The translations under genes were made by a program, and so were the position numbers. Under the pieces are notes generated by a model. It was not told where the DNA came from and did not search any database. It saw only the letters and a program-made list of their open reading frames with translations. DNA of 64,000 bases from Oreocharis arfaki (Eukaryota > Chordata > Aves > Passeriformes > Paramythiidae), in contig VZRR01010924.1 of NCBI GenBank assembly GCA_013398015.1, forward strand, positions 305,523-369,522, read 5' to 3'. Positions 1-13,326 of this stretch are shown here, piece by piece. Position 1 is the stretch's first letter. Each line of letters begins with the position of its first letter.

Positions 1-1380
1 TCCTCCCAAGGAGAATTACTAGACCTTTATAGTCAGGAGGTTTCATAAAGTATTAAACTTCAGCAATCATTTTTTGCCTGAGGCAGACAAGGGAGAACTA
101 GCCAGGAAATTCTTCAACAATATTGCATTAATAATTTTGCATTTCCAAATGAAAAATAAGTAGGTTTGTCTTCTCTTCCATAACAGTTATCACTGGGCTA
201 TGAAAGCCAGAGCAGTGTTGTATGGTCACAACACACTGATGACTTCAAGTGCACAAAAACACAAATCTCTCCCCTTCTTCTGGATAACTTGTCATGGCTT
301 AGTCCTCTGAACACAAGTTCATTTTAGGTGTCACATTTAATCAAGGTGAGGACTTCATTCCAAACCAAAGACATAATGGCGTGTAATCCTTATTACAGTA
401 CCAAAAAAAAAGTAAATAATTTTCAATAGACCACTGTAAGAGACTGCTTTATTTGGGGAATAAACATTAGGTACAAGAAAGGCTAAAACAAGATAGCTAT
501 TAGTCATAGAGAGAAGAGAGAGAAGTAAGAAGGAATTCAGGAAGTGTAGAGGTAGGAGTAGACTTTAATAGCAGTTCTCAAAGGTGATTTATGAGATTTG
601 TACACATATCAGGAGATAATCCAGTCTCAAGCCTGAATAGGCAAAAAACCCCAAACTGACAAAAAATTAAATATACTAAGTTGAGGGGTTTTTTTAGTTT
701 CTTAGTGATTTTGATTACTGGTACTGCCTTTTAGGTTGAAAAGGAGGATGATAATTTATTTCTATAGATACTATTTGAAACGAATCCATTTAAAGACAAT
801 GACATTGTCATGTGGCAGCAGTTTGTACATTCTGCCCTCTGTGTCTTAAAAGAAGAGATGAAAACTCTTTGTAAGTTTGCTTCCTTCCCCAGTCTGCATA
901 TTACTTTCAAAAAGCTGTAATGAGAGCAGTATCTAATGAAAAAGCAAACATGAATGCCATACACTCCCAGAGATTATAAAAGCTTTTAGATTTTTGTCCA
1001 GTACAATCACTGCTGATTTATTATTAAAGCTTAAATCAGTGACGATGGAAGAAACTGGATTACGTCTCAGTTCTAAGCAGAGAACTGTTAAATCTCTGGT
1101 ATCTCAGTTAATTCCTTCACATGTTCCCCTCAATTCCAGACCCAGCTTTCCTCCCTGCATTTCTTCCTTTGCCTGCCATGAAGCTGCTGTGCTCTGGTGT
1201 GACGCTGTACTTCTTCTTACTGATGGTTTCCTGCCCTCTCCATGAGGTCTCTCTCCTTCCCCTACCTCTAGTCCTGGCTACTCCTCGAGTTTTCTCTATT
1301 GGTTCCTGTATCCCAACACCGCTCATGTACTACCTCTGTGCTCTGAAACTATTTGCCTATGTGCTCTCCCCGCCCCCCTG

Positions 1381-1539
1381 NNNNNNNNNNNNNNNNNNNN
1401 NNNNNNNNNNNNNNNNNNNNNNNNNNNNNNNNNNNNNNNNNNNNNNNNNNNNNNNNNNNNNNNNNNNNNNNNNNNNNNNNNNNNNNNNNNNNNNNNNNNN
1501 NNNNNNNNNNNNNNNNNNNNNNNNNNNNNNNNNNNNNNN
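1381..1539. other. assembly gap (159 N)
   Basis: A run of 159 undetermined bases. The left flank ends in a C-rich stretch, so the missing sequence may be GC-rich or low-complexity. Translated frames running across it are artefacts, because N codons never read as stop. Confidence 0.99.
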
Positions 1540-4500
1540 TGCTGCTTTGGCTGCTTCTCAGCTACAACCACTTGTTGGTTTAGCAACAAAGTGTTCGTTC
1601 TCTAAACACAGCCCCAGTTGCACCCTGCATCCAAGTACTGGCACTTGCCCAAGGGTCTCACGAAGCTGTGAACACACCTTTGAAAATACGAGCCCCTGAG
1701 TGACTTTACTAATACAAATTCTGAGTACAATCCCCTAAGGAGCTCATTCCTGCAGGATTTAATCAGCCTAACTATTTAATTTATTGAGAATTTTGCGACA
1801 ATTTTCAGGCAATACTGCTCAAGCCTAAGAAAAAAGCCTCTCACTCTGATCCTGTGGGCTGTAATTACATACTCCAGAATATCTCTTTCATTAGCATAGT
1901 TAAACCTTCCACAAAGCAGATCAGAAGTATTTCTGTCCAGAACACGTGATTTCTGCTAACATCTGAAAATCTGAGCATGTTTCTTGACCAAAGGCAAAAT
2001 GAACTTGGAATTAATGCAGGTGCCCCTCTCAAGAGTCAAAAAACCCACACAAATGAAAATAATTTTAAGCATTGCTGATAGCCATCCTGCTGTATGACAC
2101 ATAACTCCACCTCCCTTGCTAGAGAAATGCCAGCCTAGAGGATTCATTTCTGAATTTGGTTGAGCCATGGCCTGTAGGTAGCCATAAACCTTTGGTTCTG
2201 ATGTTCAGCAATAAGAATCTGGTGGACAAAGTTTGCAGGGAAGGATATGACATCATTTAAGTGCATTGCTTTTTCTAACACCAGATTTTGTGGAATTAGT
2301 CATTGTTGATCTTACTGCATCATCCTGGGAATATCTAGCACATGCTTTAACTACGCCTTTGCACAGATACAAGAATAATTTTTTCAAATACTTACCTGCT
2401 TAAGAAAAATCTAGATTTTGAAACAAAAAAAAGGAGGATGGGGCAGGGAATGAAAGCCTTAGCTGATTGACAATAGAGGATATAGAACCTTTCAGATCCT
2501 AATCCATGAGGGGATGTTTGCATCCGGCTCTGTAATGGAGTCCACGTGCCTGAATTAGGTGCCGGGACTCCACGCATGTGTGTAAGTGGAGTTAAGTGCC
2601 TCAGAGGGGAATTCACAAAAGCCACTGTCTGGGGAATTGCCTAAGCCAGCCAAATAGGGAAAGCTGAAGATTGCAGTTCATCCTAAATCCTAGCTCCCTC
2701 CTGGGTTTAAGTGCCTTCTGGTAAATGAAGTACACAGGCACAAGTCCCTCCACTCTGGGCTCATAGCTCACAATCCTCTTTTGAAAGCAGGTGCCAAATT
2801 TTTCTGTCAAACTCCGAGCAACCATCAGCAGCTCAAGCACAGTCTTACTTGGGCTGAGGAACACAGGTCTAACTCCTTCCTTTAGCAAAAGGCTCTTCTG
2901 AAGTTTGCATTCCCTCTCTCCTGGGCATGCCTGAGCCAGCAAGGCTACAGGCATCAGCTCCCGAGAGGTGGGTAAGAGCTGGCACAGGTCACAGCAGACC
3001 CAAGAAGCCATAGGGAGGAGGGAAAGCAACGAGAGACTTTGTCTGAAAGCCTGGGAGGTGCCCACAGGCAAAGCGAGCCTCAAGTCCATACCTGCACTAA
3101 GAAAGGCTTGTGCACTGGGACCAAGGTGCCTTTGAGGAGGATTTCAGTGGTCTGACAGCTCAGGCAACAGCTTATCAGTCCCTCACCAGGAGCTTGGATT
3201 TCAGTTGTGGATTGAAGTGCTTTAATTTCCCCCTCCAATCCTATTCTCCTGTCCTTCCAGCCCCAGCTCTGCCCCGTAGTGCTGCAGGAAGCTGAAGAGA
3301 GGCTGGTACCCACCTTTCATCCAGCTGAGCAGCTGGGTAGCTGCATGTTTGTTAGCGTATCCCCTCATCCTGGCTGCAGCACGGATGAAACACAAGTGCC
3401 AGCTCCTGCTGTGGGTATTTTGTAACTGTTAGTCCCCAGAGCTGAGCACTGACCAACTTTCCACCCTGTGCATTTGCTAGTCTGTCATCACAGGCCCAAA
3501 TGGCTGCACTGAACATTTCAGGTTGTTTTCCTTGAGTAGAGCTGAGAGACTTAAGTGAGTGACTGACAGTATTTGCTCTTCAGGGCTTGGCTTTGCTTTC
3601 CTTTGGCCTTGGTTGGGCTGTTCCAAGGTGACAGATGTAGCCAATTTCAAGCCCTTTAAACCGTAGCACACTGCATTGCATATAGGGAATTAAGAGTGTC
3701 TCATGACATTTTTGGAGTTTAAATGACTACATATTTTCATGAATCCAGAATAAGTGTGTGTGAGTGGGGGGGGAGGGTCTTTCGTGTGTGTATGCACTTC
3801 AGAAGGATCCTTTTTCTTTGCAGCGCTTTTGAGAGGCGTGGCAAACTCTTGCTGTAAATATTCACCAAATCAAAGCTACAGGGAGTATTTCACAACTCAG
3901 GTTGAAAGTTTTTTTGGCTACCCTTATTTCTGCACTTGCAGAATGGGAAGTGAGTGGTATCTGTGTAAGCCTGTACAAGTAACACTTGTTAACAAATAAC
4001 AATGACTTCAAGCTTCGTCTCTCTGCCCGGCCACTGATGCCTGCTTTTGTGCTGAAGCAGACTTGAGTTCAGACGCATTTCTTACCTGCTGCACAAGAGG
4101 AAAAGACAGAAGGTCTTCAGGAACAGATCTGTTCCTGCATGACACAGGGATGTGTGTGTGCAGTTCAGCCACGGCAATAGCATAGAGGATTTTCGGTGAT
4201 TTTCAGTGGTGTTTTGCACATAAATGCCAGATGATGAAGATACCACATTGGGAAGATCCAGTGTCTACCATGTAGCAACTTCCACCTTCATGTCTGCCCA
4301 CAGATGTGACACAGAGCACAATGGGTCTTTCATAAAAATTACAAGCCCACTTTTGAAACCATTTGAACTGAGTGTTTAGTTGTAGTTCTTGTCATCTTAG
4401 TCTTTATCAAGAAAAGTAGCATAAAAGTAAAATAATTTACCCATTTAGGAAATATGTTTGCGAGATAAGATCTGCTTGAATTCTGTGAATGGAGTGTCAG

Positions 4501-7229
4501 GTCACGATTAGCACATCCTAACAAATATGATGATACCTGCAATATTTGATAATAAAATAGGAAAATAATTACTGCTAAATAATTTTAAAGCATGCTCCTC
4601 ATTTCTCTCTGGGTGGAGTAGTCTGGTATGTTTAACCTTCTAAGGCAAGATTATTTCTTCCACTGTTTCAGCAAAGGTAGGAAAACTATGCAAAGGGCAG
4701 GAATTTTTTTAATGGCAAATAACCTTCCAAAAAAAATTGTCTGAGAGGAAATTTTTTCAAGAAAAATATTTTACAGACATTTGTTACTGTTTTCATATCT
4801 CCCTTGGACTGAGACTTTGGGTTTCTGGGAAGTGGCAGAGTTAGAGCACAGCAAATAAAAATAAGAGAGAAAGAAGCTGCTCTTTCTCTCAACAGGCTCA
4901 TCAAAGCACAGTGAACGGAAATATTGTAAATGGTAACAATTCGTCTCCAAAATAAAGCCTCCAAAGCCTTTTGCTTTTATTTAAAAAAAAAAAGTCATGA
5001 AACAGCATGAGGGCAAGAGCCAAGAAAACACATTTTGTATGCCATCAAAGTGAGAAAAGGAACAGAAATGCTGTGCTGTGCCAGTTTCAGACAGAGGCAA
5101 TCAAGCAAATTTTCTGGCAAGAAGGCAATGTGTAAGGCCACAGGATTGCAACAGGAGTCACAGAGAACAATAAATTATTTCAAATTAAGATCAGACCAAC
5201 TACTTCAAGAGTCCCACACAAATTTCTTGCTTTGTAGTGCAAGAACTCGCTGGACTGTTAAAGTAACCTCTGCTCAGATTGCAAAGGCTGAAGGATGATC
5301 ACTACCAAGGGGCACAAGAAGTAAAATTTCTTTAGAACCAAAAAACTGCAATCAAAGAACCTGTGCACCCAGAATTAGGTTCTCTTTCTTAATGAGATTT
5401 CATGATCTTGATTCCTTTTTAATTCCAGGTTTTGTCTCCCTGTAATGATTCCCTGTAAAGCATTTAAATTTAATCAGTATGCATACAGTCCTAAAAAGAG
5501 CTAGAAAGTTCTAAACCTCAGAGAAGGTCCTGCTTCATCGGGATAATAAAAAGGCTAAAACTTACCCATTTTCAAAGAGCCATCCCTCCTGCCTGCCTCA
5601 GGCACCCTAGAGCTGCCAGGAGCCCTCACCTCCCAAAATGTCCCACAGCACAGCACTGGCCAGACCAGGTGTGAGCAGAGACAGACACCTGCCTTTTCCA
5701 AAGCTGCGGCTGTGTTCTGTCCACCCAGGACAGAGTGCAGCCTCTTCATCCCCAAAACAAAGACGTGGTGACAGGGGCCATGGTGTGGCAGGACGTCACA
5801 CTACAGCAGGGTGTTGTGAGTGGCCCACAGGCCATGCAGGGCAGGTCAGACCTCAAGTGGCACCAGCAACTGAAACAGTACTTGCTACAGCCTCAGGATC
5901 AAGAGAAGCCCAAGAACAGTTTCTGGCCACTTTTCCCTTGTGTCCTTAGGCTTGGCACCAAGTGTACCTTAGGCTAAGTGGAGCCTACATGAATATTACA
6001 GCTGCAGACTGCAAGTTTATATAACGCTTAAACTAATAAGAAGATAGATTATCTTCCCTACAACACTTGCAACAATCAGTCACTGTCATTATCAAGAACA
6101 CTTCTATAGTCAGGATTTTTCTTTCCACTGGCACTTTTTGGGGAAGTGTTTAAGAAAAATACATACTCGAGCACCTCACTGTGTCTTGCAATTGTCAGTG
6201 AAGGGAATTTCTGCATGCACATCTACATTTTCCTAAAGGTATTGAGATTACTAACGCATAGAATGCTCCTTCTCTAAGCAGTCCTCCCAGACAGAAGACA
6301 GAAAATCCTAAACCATGCCATATTAGAATAAAATATATATAGACAGATTTAAGACTCAGTGCACCTTCACAGAGCTGACAATTTTTTTTCTGCTTTTAGT
6401 ACAATAATTTAATTAATCAAATGAGGAATTAAGAGTTCTCTAAACAGTAAAACTGGCAGATATCCTTCAGAATAACATTCTGCCACTCAGGAGTATTTGG
6501 CCAAAGATTCAGGATATACTTGAGTTTATTAATTGTCACAGAAAGAGACAGTATTCTTCCCTCACTTCTGTCTACTCCTGTACATCTGATGAGATGGAGC
6601 ATTCCACTGACTAACAAGTTTAACTGAACTGTGCAGATTTTTCACTTGTCATTTAGAGCCAACTGCCAGCGTGTGGCTTGTTCACAAAGCTGTAGCTGGC
6701 TGACCCAAGAGGTAGTAAAATGGAAACTTCTTAGACTTCTACCAGTGAGAATAATTCATAGCAGCACTGCTAGAGGCACTGCTTTGGATTAAAATGGTAA
6801 CATGCTGTGATACACCTTGCAAACTGTCGTACCATAATAACACACAAACAATTGTACCATGAAAATTTGGGAGACTTCTACTGCAGGCAGCCAGCACAAC
6901 CTGTCCAGGGCTGAGCAAGGCCAAGCGTGATGAGTAACAGCTGAGAAGGGAGGTTTCTTTCCAAAGGAAGCCTGCAGTTCCCTGTTCACACTGCTATGGA
7001 ACCAGCAATCACCATAGTTCATTATCAGCACCTCAAGGTTCAGCCTACTGGATTCACATTTCAGTCTGAAGCGCATCACCAGTTGTTTGTCTTTGCACTA
7101 TTTTGGGCTTAGTGGACTGGCAGTAGACATGAAGCGTTCTCAGGAAAACAATCCCCAAATCAACAACACTCCTAGGAAATGGCTGGTTGACTATAAAAGC
7201 ACTTCCATGAAAACCAGCCTCCTTTCCAG

Positions 7230-7465
7230 TGTGAGGCGCATGGCAAACCCGTTCCATCTGATAAGGCGAACTTCCTTGGACGGTATCAGTGGCTGTGGCC
7301 CGTGGGGAGCTCCTTCTGCAGCGCCCAGTAGCACCAGCCCTGCAGAGAAGGAGCCCTCAAGCGCAGTTCCCACGCAGAACAAACAGTCTGTGCTCGGACG
7401 CATTGGCGGCCAGTCCCAGGCTCCGCGCCAGCAGCGCGATTCCGTGCTGATAAGCGGGGAGGCAG
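7230..7465. promoter_or_regulatory. small CpG-rich patch, possible regulatory element or alternative promoter
   Basis: By eye there are roughly 20 CpG dinucleotides in about 235 bp, together with raised G+C, while the surrounding kilobases are A/T-rich and CpG-poor. It lies about 8 kb upstream of the COL8A1 coding exon. Small CpG-rich islands often mark promoters or enhancers, so an upstream COL8A1 promoter is possible. No TATA box or clear donor site ties it to a transcript, so the role is inference. Confidence 0.3.
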
Positions 7466-8057
7466 CTCTGCACTTTGATCATTTTGGGTGTTCCACATTG
7501 TTGGGTTTGGGTTTGTGTGCCTTACGTTGCTAATCGCTGAACAGGGACCTGGTGGCAGTCATTTAAGTGTCTCCATCAAATCTGCCTGCCACCAAGACTG
7601 CAGGCAAATTGCCCAGAAGGGAGCATTAGGCACAGGATTCGAGCGCATGCCGTATGGCAGAGAACAGGAAAATGTATTCAAAGGCAGGTATTTGCTAAAT
7701 CCTACCTATAATTAATTCTAATCCCATAATTAAAGTCGCATGCTTTTCTGCAAACATTCCCCCACGCTGGTCCTTCCTCCCCAGCCCGAGGTCAGGCAGC
7801 GATTCGTGCAAACGAGTACACGCCACCAGGCAAGAGAGCTGCGTCCCCGGGGACTGTGGTCACCCGGCCCGCGGTGCCCAGCCTACTGATCCTTGTCACG
7901 GCTCCCTGCCATCTGACTCCAAGTAGCTTTCAGGCATTTTCCAGCAAACAGCATCTGGGCCAGATCCTCAAAAACATGCAAGAGACGAACCCGCCTGGAA
8001 ATCAATCGCCAGTGCCAAGCATCTTACTATCATCATAAACTGTGAGCTTCCTGTTTG

Positions 8058-8070
8058 TGCTGAGTCAGCA
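8058..8070. promoter_or_regulatory. perfect T-MARE palindrome (Maf/AP-1 type site)
   Basis: The 13 bases TGCTGAGTCAGCA form the full palindromic TPA-type Maf recognition element, an AP-1 core flanked by TGC/GCA. Large and small Maf, NFE2/NRF2 and AP-1 dimers bind such sites. It sits about 7.4 kb upstream of the COL8A1 start codon. The match is exact; its use in any tissue is inference. Confidence 0.35.
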
Positions 8071-11000
8071 GAGCCCTGTGCAGGGGAGTTGGGGTTGTGG
8101 TGGTGCCAATCTCATCACGCCCAGATCTGCAGAGAGATGAGGAGATGCTTGCCTGAGCCCACATGTAGGCTCACAGCATACTGGGCATGGGGAGAAGGCT
8201 AGAGGCAACATAATGACGTCTGTATGGGCTAAAATCTCCTTCTCATGGTGGCTGCTTCCACTGCCAGGGCATGTTTTCACACACAGGAGCACATAAATAC
8301 CTGCACACAAGCAACAGATACAGGCCCACATGCAGATACACTCTGTCTGGAAATAAGAAATTGGGGAAGCCCAAGGGTATCATTTTTATACAGAGAGCTG
8401 GGTGATCATCTAGAGTGAGCACGCACATGAATGTGTTTGCAGATGAACTGGAGCAGAGGCAAGTGCTTTGTTTTTGGAAATGCATTTACAAATGGATAAA
8501 CAGAGACCTCCCCAGGCACGGCAAGAAAAGATCATATAATTACCACTGAAGCCAAAGATAGCTTATGGATGACCACTGGTTTTTAAGATGAAGCCATTTA
8601 TTTAGATGTTATCACACTTCTCTAAGAAAGAAACTCTAGGCACCATTTTGAATTTGAAAAAACCTAGAAACAAACATCTGCCACGTGTTGAATATTCCCC
8701 ATTAGCAGCAGGTTTATGCATGCATTTGAAAATGTTTATTATGACAATTCTTGTTATGACTGCCTTAGATTTAGTAAATACCACATGATAATCAGACACA
8801 GTTGTTAGACCTTGAGCAAAATATGATTTAATTTATTTTTAACATACTGAACAATAGCTATTTCTTGGTAATCTAAACTGAACACAGACGCTTGAGATGA
8901 CTTTGTTTCCTTGGAGGGGACAGTGAAAAGGAGGGAGGGGAAAAAAAATAAACCTGATCTCTGTGGGAGAGTTTCACAAGAAGCAAAAAGGCAGGATCAC
9001 ATTTACCATAAATCCTACTTTCCTCCCTACTGAATGCACAGGCCCATATAAACACTTCAGCAAGGTAAATTCTTCACCTACTTGAGAAACAGATATTTGC
9101 CTTCAGTGAAGCTTTAGGCACTGTTACAAGCAAAATGGTGCAGGACCCCGAACCTGCTGGAGTGTAGATCAACTATCTCATGCCAATAGCATGGCTGAGT
9201 CCTTGCACAGGGGCTGTGCTCTCCTTTACTGTCCTCTTGCTCTTCACTGCTGAAAATAAGATTAAATCAGTGTACCTAGTGTTAATTTGGTTTACAAAAC
9301 AGGTTAGCTTTCAGAGGAAATCCATGTCAAGGTATATTTGGTTGCCTTCACTCCCTGCTTTTATGTGGAATATGATTGAATTTGCAAAAAAAAATCCCCT
9401 ACATCGTGTTTAATTAGTTGAAAACATCTGTCCAAATGACATAAAGACTCGTTTGGCACACAAAGACAGAAGAGTGGTAATGTGTACATTAAATGGCTCT
9501 AAGCTCTTAGAATGTACAAAATTATTTGGCATGCAGAAGGTTTTGTTTTTTCCTGTCCCTGAAAACACAAGTTCCCACTAAAGTTCAGTCTCTGTACAGT
9601 ACAGAGTATCCTCAGTTCTCTTCAGAAAGTACTCACTGACTGACAGGTTAGTCCTCAAAGGAGTTAATGATCCAGAGATGAATTTTAGCTGTGATGGAAG
9701 TTATGAAATAGTGTATTTGAAAACTGTGGACAACAGTATGCTGGGAAATTGACTGCTCTAGTCACCTACACTTAGGAGCACCAGTGCTGAGAACAACAAT
9801 CAACATTGGCTTCATTTTCACACCTTAAAACATACCACCCTTGAAGTCACCTCAGCTATCCACTGGATAGGAATAGCTTAGTTCACTACAGGAACTAAGG
9901 CCTCTATAGCTGCTCTTCTCCTTTTGTGCTGAGAATTCTTCCAAAAAAGGGAGCTGGCTAACAGAATTAGTTTACAAATGCTAACACCTCCACCCTCAAT
10001 TTATAAGCCCAGTGCTTAATCCAGTGCTTTTCATGTGGTGGAGACCTTCAGAAAAACATGTATGTGGTAGGGGTGTGCACATGTTTGCAAGCACAACGCA
10101 GTGGTTTAAGGGATCCATATTGTAGAAAGCAGGGACAGGACAGTTACTTGCTCCCAAAGTAGCACTAAAACTGAAAACAGAAAAGAAAAGTGCTATCACT
10201 TTGTGAGGACTTTACTTCTCTCTAACAAGCCCCTCTTGGACGTCCTTTGAGCTGCCATGTACCTCTGTGTATGAACTGGGGGCCAGCCAGTGGAAACCCC
10301 CCCAGAGAGCAGCTGTGCACCTCACCCACCAGCTCTCTGCAATGCAGTGGGGCTGCTCCTCATGCACCTTAACACCCTGTCTGCCATATCCATTGCATTA
10401 TATTGCTCCTGCATGTCTCTGTACGACAGAGACTTTAGTGAGGTTTATAATGTTCCTGTGGGATTGGATCTCCTGTCCACAACAGCAGAGCCATCCCTGG
10501 ATACACCATTGTAGATACTTGGTAATAGGATCTGTTACCAAGATCACCCCAGAAGTCACCCTAACCACTTCTGATCTCAAGACAAAAACACCCTGGAGAA
10601 TATAGCTTTTCATCATCTATTGTTTTTTAGTAGCAGTCTTCTGGGAACAAAATCTCCAGTGTCAGTAGAATTTTTATTTTGCAGCAGTCATTTTCCGTGT
10701 GGAAACCAGAGCACGAGCAAGTCCATGCCCCCAGTGCAGTGGGGAACTGGTCTCTGCAGCTTCAGGCAACCCCTGTGGAAGGGACTGCAGGGAAAAGACT
10801 TCAGGTCACTGAGATTTACTCATGCCTTATGCCTATTTGGGAAACACAGCAATTCAAAAGCAAGGGGTGGTAAATTAAGCCCATGAGGGTAGTCTCTGGG
10901 TGAGTATCTTAGAGGTTCTGAGACAACCCAACACTGGTTGCAGAGTGATGGCTTTCCTGTAACAACCAATAAATCAAGGTCTAGTTTCCACTCTTTGCAA

Positions 11001-11423
11001 GACCACCTATGATTTCAAGTCCCAAGTGGATGGGCATCACTCTTTCCATACATTCTTTACATAATTAGGCTAAACCAGCCATTATTTCTTCACACCAATT
11101 TAAGAATTATGACTGCTGGTACATTTTGTTTTGTCTCCTGTTTCTGCTGACAAACTCAAATAGCCAGAGGAAGGTCCTTTCTAGTTTTCTCAGGAGGACA
11201 GCTCTACCAAAGAGATTATTGAGAAATGTTCTCACTCAAGCTTTGCCTGTAAAAATGTGTTTTTTCAGGGACTCTCTCTCACCCACAGAGCCAACCAGAT
11301 ACCTTCACATACAAGCAGCTGAACATTGGTTTAGGATAATGATCCTTCACCCTCAAGTGTCTTGTCCCACCCTAGGTAAAGCAAAATGTTTGTTGTGGCT
11401 TAATCTGAATGACTGGTGCAAAA

Positions 11424-11431
11424 TGACGTCA
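11424..11431. promoter_or_regulatory. full CRE palindrome TGACGTCA
   Basis: An exact cAMP-response-element palindrome about 4 kb upstream of the COL8A1 coding exon. About one copy is expected by chance in a window of this size, so function is not implied. Confidence 0.2.
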
Positions 11432-13269
11432 CATGGTGGGAAGGCTCAGTTGCTCCTCTCCTCCATCTTCCTTCCAACATCCAAAGTTACGGTAAAACTT
11501 TGCTTTCTCCAAGCCCTTGGCTTCTCTAAAGGTGCACACATGCACTTATTTACCTGCCACAAATACACAGTTACATTCCTATTGCTTTCTAATAAAAACC
11601 CTGGAAAATCCCAATCCAAAGCCAAATTATTGCTCCACCAACAGTCACCTTTGAGGGCAGGCCAGATCGCATTACATGAACGGGTTTGGAGGTGGGAAAA
11701 TCCTACCTAAATTGCTGGGATTTGGGTGAAGGGGGTGGGACGTCTTGCACTTTGGCTGCATATTCAACACAGATTTTTCCCCTCCTCATGCAGTTCTTGA
11801 GTTCTGGCACCACTGGGAAAAAAATCTCCTTTTGCTGTTCAGAAGCTCTGGAGGACCTGTCCAATATTTACGATCTATAGGCTTCTTTTGAAAACCAAGA
11901 GCAAGATTTTCAGTAGCTTTTAGGCCTTTAAAGATGCTGGTGATCTCCTAGTGAGGTTTTTGAACTAGAGCTGTGCACCCAGGCAGAAACAAGCTGCAAG
12001 GCAGAAAAAATACACCTTCAACTTCTCTCAGCACTTAAAGAATGTTTTAGAGGAGCTGAGTAGGATGAGACAGGCAATGAGTGGAAACACTGAAGGACGA
12101 TCCCCGGCATCCCTCATGCTTCCGGGAAGGCTTTCCCTGTAGTGATGGTATCTGGCAGCAATAACCCAGCAGCAGCACACATGACTCTACCACATTTCTC
12201 ATCAAGACTAATTTTGTCCCATCCCTCCTTCCTTTGGGAGCAGGGGCAGATGAGCTGTGCAGACGGTACCAAACACAGGCTGCGTCTCCAGTACCTGCAG
12301 CAGATCCCAAGTCTCAGACAGCTCACGAGGCCACGGGGGAGGCTCTGACCTCCTCCCACAAAGATGTCAGCCAAGTCCCATCTAGCCCGAGGTTGTTCAG
12401 TAAATAAACCCCCACCTTCCACCTCAGCTAGTCACAGGCACCAGCCTCAGCCAAAATCAATAGATGAGAAGCAATCTGTCATTTCCAGGCCACACTGGTT
12501 AGGTTATGGATGAGTCAAAAAACACTACAGGAAACACAGATGTGGTGAGATCACCTCCTTCTCTGGAGCCTTCCTATCTCTACAAGTCTTGCCTGATCTC
12601 CCTCAAACTTTCCATGTGCGCACACAAACCCATCTCGTGTGCCACGAGGCCGTGCCTGTTCCAGTGCAGGTGCGTTGCGTGACACTTGGCAGGGCCAGGC
12701 CAGCCTGGCACAGGCAGCAGGAGGCTGAGTTCACCGTGAGCTGCAGGCAGGCTGGTGTCTCCCCGTAGGAAATTTTTTTCAATTATTTCAAATACCTCCC
12801 ACTCGCACACAAAGCCCATGTTTTGTAATAAAAACAAGGAGAAAATCTCATCCAAAGGAATTTTACCTATTTCCCTCTCTACTTATTCCACTGAAGTTAT
12901 CTTTTTTAAAAAAACAACCCCCCCAAAACTGGCCACCAGAACAACAAAGTAGCCAAGAAGCTGATTTAATAACCTCATTCTTCAAGATCCACCTTGCCCT
13001 TCATACTAGTAGGCTTCAAAAACAGTCCTGTATCATCCAGTACCTCGTAATTTTTTTAAAAGGTTTAACTTCATTTCTCCCTTCATACAAATAATGCTTT
13101 TCCTTTGAGAGAGATGCAGAGAATACTGCAAATTTTCTAGTGACTGGGATTTTCCCTGCAAACTAAGGCAGGCATTACCCTATTCAGCTACAGAGAGGCA
13201 GAGGCGTTTCAAGTTACTTATTCTGTACGGAAAGGAGCAAGAAGGCCAAGAAAGACAAGAGGGGGGACA

Positions 13270-13326
13270 TATCCCTCTCTCTACACCCCCCCTCCCCCCC
13301 AAAAAAAAAAGAAAAAAAAGAAAAGG
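13270..13326. repeat. low-complexity C-rich then A-rich tract
   Basis: A CT/C-rich run is followed directly by A-rich sequence (homopolymer C then A with scattered G). It may be a replication-slippage product or the poly(A)-like tail of an old insertion. No retroelement body is recognisable next to it. Confidence 0.6.

Noticed and set aside
1121..1699. Open frames spanning the N-gap
   Set aside because: The apparent openness comes from undetermined bases, not from sequence.
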